Positions 22,984 to 33,578 of a DNA stretch of 64,000 bases are shown here, piece after piece. This DNA comes from Liquidambar formosana. Its lineage: Eukaryota > Streptophyta > Magnoliopsida > Saxifragales > Altingiaceae. The notes under the pieces were generated by a model that saw only the letters and a program-made list of their open reading frames with translations, did no database searches and had not been told where the DNA came from. A program made the position numbers and the translations under genes. The stretch covers positions 14,202,966-14,266,965 of the forward strand of contig CM077832.1 in NCBI GenBank assembly GCA_039720395.1. The letters are read 5' to 3'. The first letter of the stretch is position 1, and the number at the start of each line of letters is the position of its first letter.

Positions 22984-23002
22984 TGTCTCTTTTCTCTCTT
23001 CT

Positions 23003-26000
23003 ATGGATATTTATGGCATGGATATAGATCCTAGGAACGATGTCCCCCTAGAGCTCGTTGAGCAAAGGAAAAGGGGCGTCACCGAACCTAATATGGATGA
23101 ATTGGAATCAATCAACTTATGGACGAATGAATTGCCAAGAATAGTTAAAATTGGGAAAACCCTCTCCCCCGTTGAAAAAGAAAAGATGATCTCCCTCTTG
23201 AAAGCCAACATTATGGCTTTTGCATGGTCTTATGAAGACATGCCTGGCATCGACCCCGATATTGTGCAACACTATATCCCCACTAATTCCCTAAAGAAGT
23301 CGGTAAAGCAGAAACTCAGAAGATTAAAACCAGAATGGGCTCTAAAAGTAAAAGAAGAGGTAACTAAACAACTAGACGCGGGTTTCCTCCAAGTTGTGGA
23401 GTACCCCGAATGGTTGTCAAATATAGTGCCTATGCCTAAAAAAGATGGGAAAGTAAGGATGTGTGTCGATTTCCGAGATCTCAACGCCTCGAGCCCTAAG
23501 GATGACTTTCATTTACCCCATATCGACGTGTTGGTGGATAGTACAGTGGGACATGCACTCCTCTCCTTCATGGACGGATTCTCCGGGTATAACCAGATAA
23601 AGATGGCACCTCAAGACATGGAGAAAACAGCCTTTATCATGCAATGGGGAACGTACTGTTACAAGGTAATGCCTTTTGGCTTAAGAAACGCTGGGGCTAC
23701 TTACCAAAGAGCAGCTACGACCCTATTGCATGATATGATCCATAAGGAAGTCGAGGTTTACGTCGATGATATGATCGTGAAGTCCGTGGATAGGGAAGGG
23801 CATTTCAAGGCACTAGAGAAATTCTTAGAGCGAGCAAAAAAGTACAATCTCCGTCTCAACCCACAGAAGTGTGCTTTCGGCGTCACTGCAGGCAAGCTAT
23901 TGGGGTTTATGATCACTCAGAGAGGTATCGAAGTGGACCCAGGGAAGATAAAAGCTATTGTGGAGATGGAGCCGCCTAGCACTAAGAAGCAGATCCGGGG
24001 TTTTCTGGGAAGAGTTCAATACATAAGCCGATTCATTGCCAACTTAACCATGGTTTGCGAACCAATCTTCAAATTGCTTAAGAAAGGTGTGCCAAAAGTA
24101 TGGAACGAAGAATGCCAAGAGGCCTTTGAGACCATTAAGAGATACTTGAGCAATCCTCTAATCTTAGTTCCCCCACGGCAAGGTGCGCCGCTTTTGTTAT
24201 ACTTAACGGTCACCGAAACCGCGACGGGAGCTTTGTTAGCTCAATATCTCGAAGGGTCTACAAAGGAGAATGCCATTTATTACTTAAGCAAGAAAATGAC
24301 AGACTATGAAGTGAAGTACAATGCAATTGAAAAGGCTTGTGTGGCACTAGTATGGGCGACGCAAAAACTCCGGCACTACATGATGTCCTTCGAAGTGTTC
24401 TTGATAAGTCGCATGGACCCGTTGAAGTACCTGGTAGAAAGGCCAGTATTGTCATTCAGAACTGCTCGATGGTCAATTCTCCTCAATGAATTCGACATCA
24501 AGTACGTGAATCAGAAGTCTATCAAGGGAAGCGTCATCGCAGACTACCTAGCCAGCTGTCCGGTGTCATCATCCGCTCCGTTCAACGATCAATTCCCAGA
24601 TGAGGACGTGCTAGAGATTGGTAGAAAAACTTGGAGAGTATACTTCGATGGGGCAGCCAATAAGAAAGGTTATGGGATAGGAGTCCTGCTGGTCTCACCC
24701 GAAGAGGCATTTACACCGTTGGCGGTCAAGTTGGGGTTCGAAGCCACCAACAACATTGCTGAATATGAGGCCTGTATCCTAGCACTAGAAGCGGCACTTG
24801 AATTGGGGATCAAAGAATTAGAAGTGTTCGGGGACTCGGCGCTAATCATCTGTCAGATAAAAGGGGAATGGAAAACTCGAGATGAGAAGCTGCTACCCTA
24901 CCATGCCTACCTGGAAGCTCTAACCAAGGAGTTCTCAGAGATAGAATTTAACTACCTTTCAAGGAACAAGAACCAGTTCGCCGATGCCTTGGCGACCCTA
25001 GCATCCATGGTGGAGATACCTGAAGGGGGAAATGTGAAGCCGTTGGTGATAGAATGCCGAGACAAGCCTGTGTACTGTTGTGCAATCCGAGGAGGAGAGG
25101 TAAATGATGGCCGTCCGTGGTTCCATGACATAAAGAAGTTCATTGAAGAAAGGGAATACCCAGAAGGAGCATCTCGTATCGATAGAAAAACCCTAAGGCG
25201 GTTGCCGAGTCACTATGTAATTTGTGGAGGAAAGCTATATCGGAGATCATACGACGGGATCCACCTGCTGTGTGTCACCGAGGAGGAAGCCGAGCATCTG
25301 ATTAAAGAAATCCATGAAGGGACAGGGGCTCCGCATATGAATGGCTATATGTTAGCTAAGAAAATCATGAGGTTAGGCTATTATTGGTCCACCATGGAAA
25401 GAGACTGCCACGCACATGTCAAGAAGTGCCACAAATGCCAACTGTTCGCCAGTGGACAACATTTGCCTTCTATGCCTTTAACGAGTATGTCGTCACCTTG
25501 GCCATTCGCGGTGTGGGGGATAGATATCATCGGACAGATCAAGCCAAAGGCATCAAATGGGCATGAATACATCCTGGTTGCCATCGACTACTTCACTGAG
25601 TGGGTGGAAGCAGCGTCCTTCAAGACCTTGAATTCCAAGAAGGTAGCACAGTTCATACAGCACAGCATCATCTATCGATATGGGGTACCGCATGAAGTTA
25701 TCTCAGACAATGGCCAGCACTTTCAGAAAGAAACCCATGAGCTCTTGCAAAAGTACGGCATAGTTCACCATCTGTCATCACCATACCGTCCTCAGACTAA
25801 TGGAGCAGTGGAAGCAGCTAACAAGAACATCAAGAAGATACTACAGAAGACTGCGGACTCACACACAGACTGGCATGAGAAGTTGCCATTGGCTCTATGG
25901 GGTTACAGAACATCAATAAGATCGTCAACAGGGGCTACCCCTTATTCTCTAGTTTATGGAATGGAGGCCGTGTTGCCAGTTGAATTGGAAGTTCCTTCAC

Positions 26001-26362
26001 TAAGAGTTGCCGTGGAGAGCCAGATAACAGAAGTGGACTGGGTTAAGAGCCGCTATGATGAGTTAGCTTTGCTGGATGAAAGGCGTTTAAGGGCGCTGTA
26101 TCATGTTCAGGGGTATCAACGGAGAGTTGCCAGAGCATTCAACAAGCATGTCAAAGATCGAGGTCTAAAGAAAGGGGATGTAGTGCTGAAAGAAATCAGA
26201 GCTCCAGTGTTCGATTCGCGGGGAAAATTCAAGCCAAGTTGGGGTGGGCCATACATTATCAAAGAGATATTGCCAGCAGGGGCTGTTCGCCTCATGGATT
26301 TAGATGGAATTGAGTTCGCTCGTCCAACTAATTTGGACCAATTGAAAAAATATCATGTTTGA
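23003..26362 (+). CDS. pol: Pol of element 1: RT, dual RNase H, integrase
   Basis: 1119 codons, intact. The reverse transcriptase has the YVDDM catalytic motif at residues 253-257 and the MPFGLRNAGATYQR block before it. The first RNase H-like region (about 385-500) has lost its leading Asp (YLTVTETATGALL), as expected for a degenerate connection domain. A second, complete RNase H follows (about 543-680: VYFDGAANKKG with D549, then EYEACILALEAALEL, GDSALIICQI, and FADALATLAS). The integrase has an HHCC finger (HMNGYM..HVKKCHKCQ, about 778-815) and the D,D35E triad at about D841, D902 and E937. The order RT-RH-second RH-INT defines the Tat lineage. It starts at ATG 23003 or by splicing from the protease frame. 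It converts genomic RNA to DNA and integrates it. Confidence 0.95.
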   Translation: MDIYGMDIDPRNDVPLELVEQRKRGVTEPNMDELESINLWTNELPRIVKIGKTLSPVEKEKMISLLKANIMAFAWSYEDMPGIDPDIVQHYIPTNSLKKSVKQKLRRLKPEWALKVKEEVTKQLDAGFLQVVEYPEWLSNIVPMPKKDGKVRMCVDFRDLNASSPKDDFHLPHIDVLVDSTVGHALLSFMDGFSGYNQIKMAPQDMEKTAFIMQWGTYCYKVMPFGLRNAGATYQRAATTLLHDMIHKEVEVYVDDMIVKSVDREGHFKALEKFLERAKKYNLRLNPQKCAFGVTAGKLLGFMITQRGIEVDPGKIKAIVEMEPPSTKKQIRGFLGRVQYISRFIANLTMVCEPIFKLLKKGVPKVWNEECQEAFETIKRYLSNPLILVPPRQGAPLLLYLTVTETATGALLAQYLEGSTKENAIYYLSKKMTDYEVKYNAIEKACVALVWATQKLRHYMMSFEVFLISRMDPLKYLVERPVLSFRTARWSILLNEFDIKYVNQKSIKGSVIADYLASCPVSSSAPFNDQFPDEDVLEIGRKTWRVYFDGAANKKGYGIGVLLVSPEEAFTPLAVKLGFEATNNIAEYEACILALEAALELGIKELEVFGDSALIICQIKGEWKTRDEKLLPYHAYLEALTKEFSEIEFNYLSRNKNQFADALATLASMVEIPEGGNVKPLVIECRDKPVYCCAIRGGEVNDGRPWFHDIKKFIEEREYPEGASRIDRKTLRRLPSHYVICGGKLYRRSYDGIHLLCVTEEEAEHLIKEIHEGTGAPHMNGYMLAKKIMRLGYYWSTMERDCHAHVKKCHKCQLFASGQHLPSMPLTSMSSPWPFAVWGIDIIGQIKPKASNGHEYILVAIDYFTEWVEAASFKTLNSKKVAQFIQHSIIYRYGVPHEVISDNGQHFQKETHELLQKYGIVHHLSSPYRPQTNGAVEAANKNIKKILQKTADSHTDWHEKLPLALWGYRTSIRSSTGATPYSLVYGMEAVLPVELEVPSLRVAVESQITEVDWVKSRYDELALLDERRLRALYHVQGYQRRVARAFNKHVKDRGLKKGDVVLKEIRAPVFDSRGKFKPSWGGPYIIKEILPAGAVRLMDLDGIEFARPTNLDQLKKYHV

Positions 26363-26445
26363 GGCCTGCTAGGTTGAAAACCCGTAAGGGCGGCCTAGGC
26401 AAAAGTTAAGGCATAAGAACTACGTAAGACCTGATTCTCCATTCA

Positions 26446-26520
26446 AAAACAAAAAAAAAAAACAAAAAAAAACAAAAAACAAAAAAAACAAAACAAAAAC
26501 AAAAAAAAAAAGAAGAAAAA
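26446..26520 (+). repeat. A-rich tract after pol
   Basis: CAAAAA-type repeats separate pol from the antisense gene. Just after it, ATACGTAGGCAACCC matches a phrase also found in the divergent element (62095-62106, AGTACGTAGGCAG). This suggests a conserved post-pol segment of this lineage. Confidence 0.8.
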
Positions 26521-26596
26521 ACCATGGAGATACGTAGGCAACCCATAAAGTTACCTTGGGTGCGGTCTAAATCAAACAAGAAAATCCCAAATTTGA

Positions 26597-26616
26597 TTTA
26601 TTATTGGCAATTTATT
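26597..26616 (-). terminator. Poly(A) signals of the antisense PMD gene
   Basis: Two AATAAA hexamers on the minus strand (26616-26611 and 26602-26597) lie 75-90 bp past the PMD stop codon, in the right place to end its transcript. Confidence 0.6.
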
Positions 26617-26688
26617 CAAAACTAAAATTGATTGACATAGCAATTCATTGGTATTAAGTAAAAGAACTATAAATATGCCATAAATATC

Positions 26689-27978
26689 CTATTCTATTTT
26701 CTTGAGCCTCTTTGCAGCTCGCTCCTCAGCTTTCTTCTTCTCTCTTTCATGTCTTCTTTTCTTCCTCAAGTCATGTTCATAAGCTGCTGTCACTGCTTCC
26801 ATAATATCTTCTCTGCAAGATCCAAGTTCGTTGTTCTTGATAAGTCCAAAAATCCTTTCTCTTCGAGTAGTCTCTCTCTCACCTAAATTGCTTTTCAACC
26901 ATTCCTTATACTCGGGGCTCATCATATATGGACCATCAGTATTCGTAACTTGGGTTAGTATCAACTTGCTAGGCCATCGGTCCTTCTCCCAAGTCACTAC
27001 AGAAAGACCCGCGGGCACCACAGGATAGTCACCTTTCAAGGAAGTGGGTATGGTTTGCATGGCGCCCATCTGACACAGAACCCTTAAAGGCCAATAGAAG
27101 GAAGTAGACCTCAGTCCTATGAGTCTCACCATGGCGCATCCAGAAGTCCGCAGAAGCACCTGGTCACTGCAGCCCCATATGAATACAAACCACTTGACAC
27201 TCCTCCAAGAAAGGGTTTGGTAGTAACCTAGCCAATCTCTCAATGAAAATTGCCCAGGTAATTCAATGCGGCGAAGGCAGTAATGCTGGGGCTTGTATGG
27301 TGTAATGGCAACTGGTGACAAGAAATTCAGTCTTTCAAGCAACCACATCTGCAGTAGAATGGGGCTACCTCCTAAAGGAACCTTTGGGTCCTCATGAGTT
27401 TTATCCAAACCATTCAGGGTTTCAGCTAGCACCATGGGAATCAAGTTATGGCCCTTGGCAAGGAGAGGAATCAAGTCACAGATTTGAACGGGAACATGTG
27501 GAGTACCAGTGGAAATAAGAAAACGACCAATGAGGCAAAAGGCAAGTGCATGCTTAATAGGAAAGGTAAAATTCAGAATACCTTTACTATCACAAGCTAA
27601 AAAAGAGGTTGCCAATTTCATCAAGTCTACCATATGGTCCTTTACAAACGTAGAGGCATATTGTGAGTGAATCCCAAGTAGATTGGAGAAAGAAGTAAGA
27701 AAGCTTGGGCGAGGAGTAGGGAGAATGAAAGGACCTACCGTTGAAACTCCATACAATGCACAGAATTCCTCCATGGTTGGGCACAGTTCTTCATAGCTGA
27801 AGCGGAACACATGAACTTGAGGATCCCAAAAATATGTAGCAGCAGTCAAGAGGTTCGTTTCAAGCCTCACATGCCTCAAGGAGAGCAATGGATCCAAGCC
27901 AAAGCACTTGAACTCAGATTTTGCTTCAGCACTCATAACTCTCAAAAACCCTCCTAAAAATTTGTCTAGAGCCTCCAT
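26689..27978 (-). CDS. Antisense plant mobile domain (PMD) protein carried by element 1
   Basis: 429 codons, uninterrupted, transcribed opposite to gag-pol and lying between pol and the 3' LTR. The aminotransferase-like / plant mobile domain fold (the MAIN/MAIL family in host genomes) is indicated by three features. One is the segment CPTMEEFCALYGVS (about 65-80). Another is a hydrophobic helix with HALAFCLIGRFL (about 142-153). The third is the signature LGGSPILLQMWLLERL (about 200-215). The C-terminus (400-429) is a basic, coiled-coil-like tail (KKRRHEREKKKAEERAAKRL) that could serve as nuclear signal and DNA/RNA contact. Extra antisense ORFs in this position are documented for Tat elements, and PMD domains are known to travel with plant transposons. 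It has its own TATA box (about 50 bp upstream) and poly(A) signals. Its function is unknown. Its intactness beside a stop-bearing gag is notable. Confidence 0.88.
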   Translation of the reverse strand: MEALDKFLGGFLRVMSAEAKSEFKCFGLDPLLSLRHVRLETNLLTAATYFWDPQVHVFRFSYEELCPTMEEFCALYGVSTVGPFILPTPRPSFLTSFSNLLGIHSQYASTFVKDHMVDLMKLATSFLACDSKGILNFTFPIKHALAFCLIGRFLISTGTPHVPVQICDLIPLLAKGHNLIPMVLAETLNGLDKTHEDPKVPLGGSPILLQMWLLERLNFLSPVAITPYKPQHYCLRRIELPGQFSLRDWLGYYQTLSWRSVKWFVFIWGCSDQVLLRTSGCAMVRLIGLRSTSFYWPLRVLCQMGAMQTIPTSLKGDYPVVPAGLSVVTWEKDRWPSKLILTQVTNTDGPYMMSPEYKEWLKSNLGERETTRRERIFGLIKNNELGSCREDIMEAVTAAYEHDLRKKRRHEREKKKAEERAAKRLKKIE

Positions 27979-28027
27979 AATTTCTAATGAATGAATACAA
28001 GTAGGTTTAGGAACCTCTTGGATGTGT

Positions 28028-28036
28028 TTTTATAGG
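28028..28036 (-). promoter_or_regulatory. TATA box of the antisense PMD gene
   Basis: Minus-strand CCCTATAAAAACAC places TATAAAA about 50 bp upstream of the PMD ATG (27978), allowing a short 5' leader. A GC-rich hairpin follows about 90 bp further upstream. Confidence 0.65.
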
Positions 28037-28124
28037 GAAAAGGTCACAAATCCAAGTTCAAATAGGAAAAAACCCATAAGAATAGGAAGTTTCCTATTCA
28101 AAGTGGGATTTCCGCTTCGGGCTC

Positions 28125-28176
28125 GGGTAACCACCCAGGCCTGGGCGGCTAGCCTCCCGAGGCCTGGTGGTCACCC
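28125..28176 (-). promoter_or_regulatory. GC-rich hairpin upstream of PMD TATA, like the LTR U3 hairpin
   Basis: The arm GGGTAACCACCCAGGCC pairs imperfectly with GGCCTGGTGGTCACCC. The loop contains GGGCGGCTAGCC, a string also present in the U3 hairpins of elements 2 and 3 (35762-35819 and 42346-42425). Orientation relative to the downstream TATA box is also the same. Confidence 0.75.
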
Positions 28177-28444
28177 AAGCCACCTTATTTTGGCTTTCTC
28201 CCTCGCTTTGTCTCGCCTTGACGCGTGATCAAACCTCTTTCCAAATGAGATATTCAACACTTTTTGAGCTTAAAATCAATCAAATTCCATCTTGAAATCA
28301 ATTCCTTGAATTGATTTTATGTTCAAAAGGGTTGAATATATTTCCCCTGTGTCATGCCAACTCAAGTGACAATGTGTTAAGTCACTTTCCTCTTGCACCA
28401 TGCCTGTTCAATCTTGATAAATTGATCATATATCCTCATTTCAA

Positions 28445-30690
28445 ATCTTGATTTTTCATCCCACTTGGTTGAATATACTCATCATTTGAATATATTCTTC
28501 CATTTCAAAAGTGTATTCACTCTTTGAATATGCTTCTCAGTTTCAAATTCTCATTCCCTATCCTACTTGGTTGAATATATTCATCACTTGAATATATTTT
28601 TCCATTTCAAAAGTGTATTCACCCTTTGAATATGCTTCTCAGTTTCAAATTCTCATTTTCTATCATACTTGGTTGAATATATTCATCACTTGAATATATT
28701 CTTCCATTTCAAAAGCATGTTCACCCATTGAATATGCTTCCTAGTTTCAGATCCTCATTATCACTTACTTGGTTAAATATATTCATCACTTGAATATATT
28801 TCTCCATTTCAATGGTATACTCATCACTCGAGTATACTTCTCAGATATTTCGTCACTTACTTGGTTAAGTATATCCATCGCTTGGGTATATTTCTCCATT
28901 TCAATGGTATGTTCATCACTTGAACATACTTCTCAGATCATTTGCCACTTACTTGGTTAAGTATATCCATCGCTTGGGTATATTTCTCCATTTCAATAGT
29001 ATGTTCATCACTTGAACATACTTCTCAGATTATTTGTCACTTACTTGGTTAAATATATTCATGACTAGAATATATTTCTCCATTTCAATGGTGTACTCAT
29101 CACTTGAGTACACTTCTCAGATTATTCTCTATCTTACTTGCTCAAGTATATCCATCGCTTGGATATATTTCTCTATTTCAATGGTATGTTTATCACTTAA
29201 ACATACTTGTCACTTACTTGGTTAAGTACATCCATCACTTGGATATATTTCTCTATTTCAATGGTATGTTTATCACTCAAACATACTTGTCACTTACTTG
29301 GTTAAGTATATTCGTGACTAGAATATATTTCTCCATTTCAATGGTGTACTCATCACTTGAGTACACTTCTCAGATTATTCTTATCTTACTTGGTTAAATA
29401 TATCCGTCGTTTGGATATATTTCTCCATTTCAATGGTATGTTCATCACTTGAGTGTACTTCTCAGCTTACTTGGTTAAATATATCCATCACTTGGATACA
29501 TTTCTCCATTTCAAAAGTATGTTCATCACTTGAATGTACTTCTCAGTCTTTTTCAATCATTAAGTATACTCATCACTTGAGTATATTTCTCAGCATCTTT
29601 TTCATCACTTGGTTAAATATATTCATGACTAGAATATATTTCTCCATTTCAATGGTGTACTCATCACTTGAGTACACTTCTCAGATTATTCTCTATCTTA
29701 CTTGCTTAAGTATATCCATCGCTTGGATATATTTCTCTATGGTATGTTTATCACTTAAACATACTTGTCACTTACTTGGTTAAGTATATCCATCACTTGG
29801 ATATATTTCTCTATTTCAATGGTATGTTTATCACTCAAACATACTTGTCACTTACTTGGTTAAGTATATTCGTGACTAGAATATATTTCTCCATTTCAAT
29901 GGTGTACTCATCACTTGAGTACACTTCTCAGATTATTCTTATCTTACTTGGTTAAATATATCCGTCGTTTGGATATATTTCTCCATTTCAATGGTATGTT
30001 CATCACTTGAGTGTACTTCTCAGCTTACTTGGTTAAATATATCCATCACTTGGATACATTTCTCCATTTCAAAAGTATGTTCATCACTTGAACATACTTC
30101 TCAGTCTTTTTCAATCATTAAGTATACTCATCACTTGAGTATATTTCTCAGCATCTTTTTCATCACTTGGTTAAATATGTTCGTGACCTGAATATATTTC
30201 TCCATTTCAAAAGTACACTCATCACTTGAATACACCTCTTAGATTATTCTTATCCTACTTGGTTAAAGATATCCATCGCTTGGATATATTTCTCCATTTC
30301 AATGGTATGCTCACCACTTGAGTATACTTCTCAGATTTCATTCTCAGATTACTTGGTTAAATATATTCGTGACCTGAATATATTTCTCCATTTCAGTGGT
30401 ATACTCATCATTTGAGTATACTTCTCAGATTTTTTGTCACTCACTTGGTTAAATATATTCGTGACCTGAATATACTTCTCCATTTCCAAGGTACGTTCAT
30501 CACTTGAACGTACTTCTCGGATCTCATTCTCATCACTTGGTTAAATATATTCGTGACTAGAATATATTTCTCCATTTCAAAAGTATGTTCATTCGTAGTG
30601 GCTTGAATATGCTTCTCTTGACAATCATCAACCCCCAGTGGTTTAAGTATACTCATGACTTGAGTACACTTCCTTATTTCAGTCTCAGGT
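28445..30690 (+). repeat. Tandem array of about 90-105-bp units, each with two hairpins
   Basis: More than 20 units built on CTTGGTTAAATATATTC, CTCCATTTCAATGG and CTTCTCAG blocks. Each unit contains two short inverted repeats with a 7-base loop (ATCACTT, ATCGCTT, GTGACTA and similar) and an 8-10-bp stem. Stem sequences vary between units but stay self-complementary, for example arms GTATGTTC/GAACATAC, GTGTACTC/GAGTACAC, GTACGTTC/GAACGTAC and AAATATATTC/GAATATATTT. A 564-bp higher-order copy is visible (29051 versus 29615). Plant Tat/Ogre elements are known for variable tandem repeats between pol and the 3' LTR. Open frames through the array are repeat artefacts. Confidence 0.92.
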
Positions 30691-30797
30691 TTTCAACCTC
30701 CCATCATTGTTTGGTTACAGTGTGTGATTTCTCCAGGCTTTTTGGCCAAAAATGGGTTGTTCTTTATTATTGGCTCACAAGTGTAACTTGTTCGCCA

Positions 30798-30809
30798 ATG
30801 AGGGGCTTC
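30798..30809 (+). other. Probable polypurine tract
   Basis: AATGAGGGGCTTC immediately precedes the TG of the 3' LTR. The same bases sit at the matching position of element 3 (43136-43148, minus). The purine run is short (GAGGGG). Confidence 0.5.
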
Positions 30810-33578
30810 TGTCACACCCCATTTTTGCACCACCTTACTAGAGCTCATCATTTCATGCATGTTTTTGTTTTGTTTTTGAGTCTAGTCACTTGCATTAGTT
30901 TTCTAGAGTCACAAGGACAATGGATATGAATTTTGGTTCAAATTGGAGTTGATCTTGAGGGATAATAAGAGCTTTTGTGACTTGAGGGGCATAATCGTCT
31001 TTTAAGTCCCAAACTTTTCATTTGACCTTGGAATGATCTCCAAATTGTCAATTGGAGTTCATATGGATGCATATCAGGTATTTCTAGGTTCAATTTGGTA
31101 AGTCAATGGCTCGGGATTAAAATGGCTCGATGTAGTTCAAGTTGGTTAATTGACCCTTCCTTGGGTTAGCTCTAATTGACTCACAATTACCAACCAAATC
31201 TTTTCAAATTGACTTTCATTAGTCATCATTTTGTACCGGTTGTCATCTTAAGTCCCGTGGCCCTGATGATGAGTTTAGTGTGGTTATTTACGGATTATCC
31301 TTGAAGAATTAGTGCGAATCACAGCATGAGATTTTTGGTTAAAATGAAAAGAAAATTATTTTATTAAATTAGCCATTTTTATCATGACACTAACACGTGT
31401 ACGTATGTGATGAGTGTGTGTACGCACATACGATACATGTGCATGCATGTTAGCGGTCAGTCTCCCAATTTTTATAAAAGACAATTTCCTTTTCCTATTC
31501 AGATTAGAAGTCTTTTATCATTATAAAATACCTTTTGATTATTCTCCAAGGAAACCTAGTCCAGGAAGGAAAGGGAAACTCCAGATTTCAGCTATAAATA
31601 CTCTCTTAATGTCTTTAAACAAGGGAGGAGAAGAGGGTTTGGAGGGAGTGAAATTCGTCATAATTCAGCAGCAGATTTTCTGAAAACCAGCAGTCGTATT
31701 TTAATCATAACTTTTTCATCCGAAGTCAGAATTTGATGAAATTGGTCTTGTTAGAAAGATAATTCAATTCTCTACAACTCTGTATTTCACAAGCTTTGTC
31801 CAAATCCAAGGTTTTCATACCCAAAAACGCGATTGAAGTTGCTGCTGCTGCAAAGTGACGAGAATCACTTTTTCTTTTCTCTTGTTCTCTTTTTGTTTTC
31901 TATTTCTTTTCAAAGTTGAGTGAGTTTTGATCTCTTTGCTGTGATACCACTTTGACAAAGAGGAGGATTCGTGTTGGTTTGATTCACTCTAAAGACCTGA
32001 GGAGCCACGAACAATTACAAACACAAGGGGAGCCACTTCCTAAGGTATTCTCCTTCTCTATTCAAGCTTAAACTAGGTTTTCATATGGGTTAGGCTTATT
32101 GCATGTTAAAGGTGACTTTTTTATCATGTATTAACACTCTAGCTAGTTAATATACATGGAATATCTATTTTTTATCTACTGTTTAGCATGCTTTAGGGCT
32201 GTCCTTTAGGTTTTTAATGCATAGTTATGATTCGTGTGCTCCTATTGTCCTTGTGTTAGGATTAGTGTTATTGCATGTTAGAGTTAGGATTTTCATCATG
32301 TTATATTGCTTTAGTTAGTTAATATGCATGATTTAATTTCTGTTTAGTTTGGTTTTAGCATGATTAAAGTATGTTTTGTATGTTTTTAAGCATATTTGTG
32401 AGTTTAGGGTTTTAGAGTCATTGTTTCGTGTTTGTTTTCATATAGCATGATAAAGTAGACTTTTTTATTTGGTTTTTCTTCGTGTTTGCTGTATATGTTT
32501 TTCATATGGAGTAAACATGATAGTTTTGCATGCATGTTAGTATGTTTTAGGGTTTTTATGCATGATATGGTTCTAGGAATATGTTAGGACTTATTATTAT
32601 TCGCTGTTTTTGCTATTGGCATGCTTAGTGGATGATTTTAGGTCATAATACTATTCTGTCCAGATTTGCATGTTAGTGTTTTTGCATGGTTTTGAGCACT
32701 TGTAAGGGTGCAAATAGGTGTGGTATTTGTCCCATGGCAAATAGGGCTGCTTATGTCTGAAATGGCTAAATGCTTGGAGCTAATTGCGCTCAGGTAAGTG
32801 GGTGTGAAGGTGCCCCAATTCACCTTTCTTCTTAACTCATTCTCTTCTCCCTATTTAGGGTTAATTTTTAATATGATCCTATGGTTTAATTAGAGGTTTC
32901 CTTAACCAACAAAATTCTGGTTTTTATTAAAGTTTCCATTTTGTGGATTTCTTTCCTAAAATCAAACTTTCTATCATATTCAACTCTTTTGATCAAATAA
33001 GGAAACCTAGGGTTTTTACCATAGGTTTGTATTAGGATTTAACCTTAGTTCTAATCGAACTACGTGGACTTTGATCCATGTATTTCGTTGCATGGTACGT
33101 AGGCGCTCTTCGTGAGGCTCAAGTCCGTTCTAGGATCCAAGCATCCTAGGTTTATTTATGTTTTCTTTTCTTCTTTTTGTTTTCTGTTTTTATTTGCTTA
33201 TTATGCATGGATGGATGAATGAAATATATGATATGCATGCAATTCTTGTGATGATATACTTGCTGATTTTTCTATGGAAAGACTTTAATTTAGCCCAAAT
33301 GAACTGAGAGACCGAAAGGGTGACATGGGTGCCTATAGGCTTTGCCTAGAACCTTCCCATGTCATAACTTAGCCTCCGAATCCCCGATTTCTTTGGTTTT
33401 TGAAAGATTGGTTTTTGCCTTCTTTTTTATGGAGTCATTCAAATTGTTTTCCTAAAACAAACTATTTTTAGGGTTTTCCTTGTTTCCTTTAAAAAATAAG
33501 GTGGCGACTCCTTTCCTTTTTCTTTTTCAAACCCACTTTCTTTTCAATCCCTCGTGGGCCCAATTTCCGGGGTTCACA
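30810..33578 (+). mobile_element. Element 1 3' LTR (complete)
   Basis: 2769 bp, from TGTCACACCCC to GGGGTTCACA. A TATA box is at 31593-31600 and a U3 hairpin at 31390-31453, where the outer arm carries one mutation relative to the 5' copy. It contains the lineage-conserved GGACTTTGATCC...TACGTAGGCGCTC and GGTGCCTATAGGC...ACCTTCCCATGTC blocks. It ends against the inverted leader of element 2. Confidence 0.95.

Noticed and set aside
20656..25584. Several minus-strand frames of 60-110 codons under gag and pol
   Set aside because: Shadow frames of the strong plus-strand coding region.
28769..30191. Series of 60-116-codon open frames in the array
   Set aside because: All are translations of the tandem hairpin repeat. 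Their peptides repeat with the unit and show no independent protein signal.
28445..30690. CRISPR-like array
   Set aside because: Regular spacing is from tandem units without unique spacers, in a plant retrotransposon. No cas-like gene is present.
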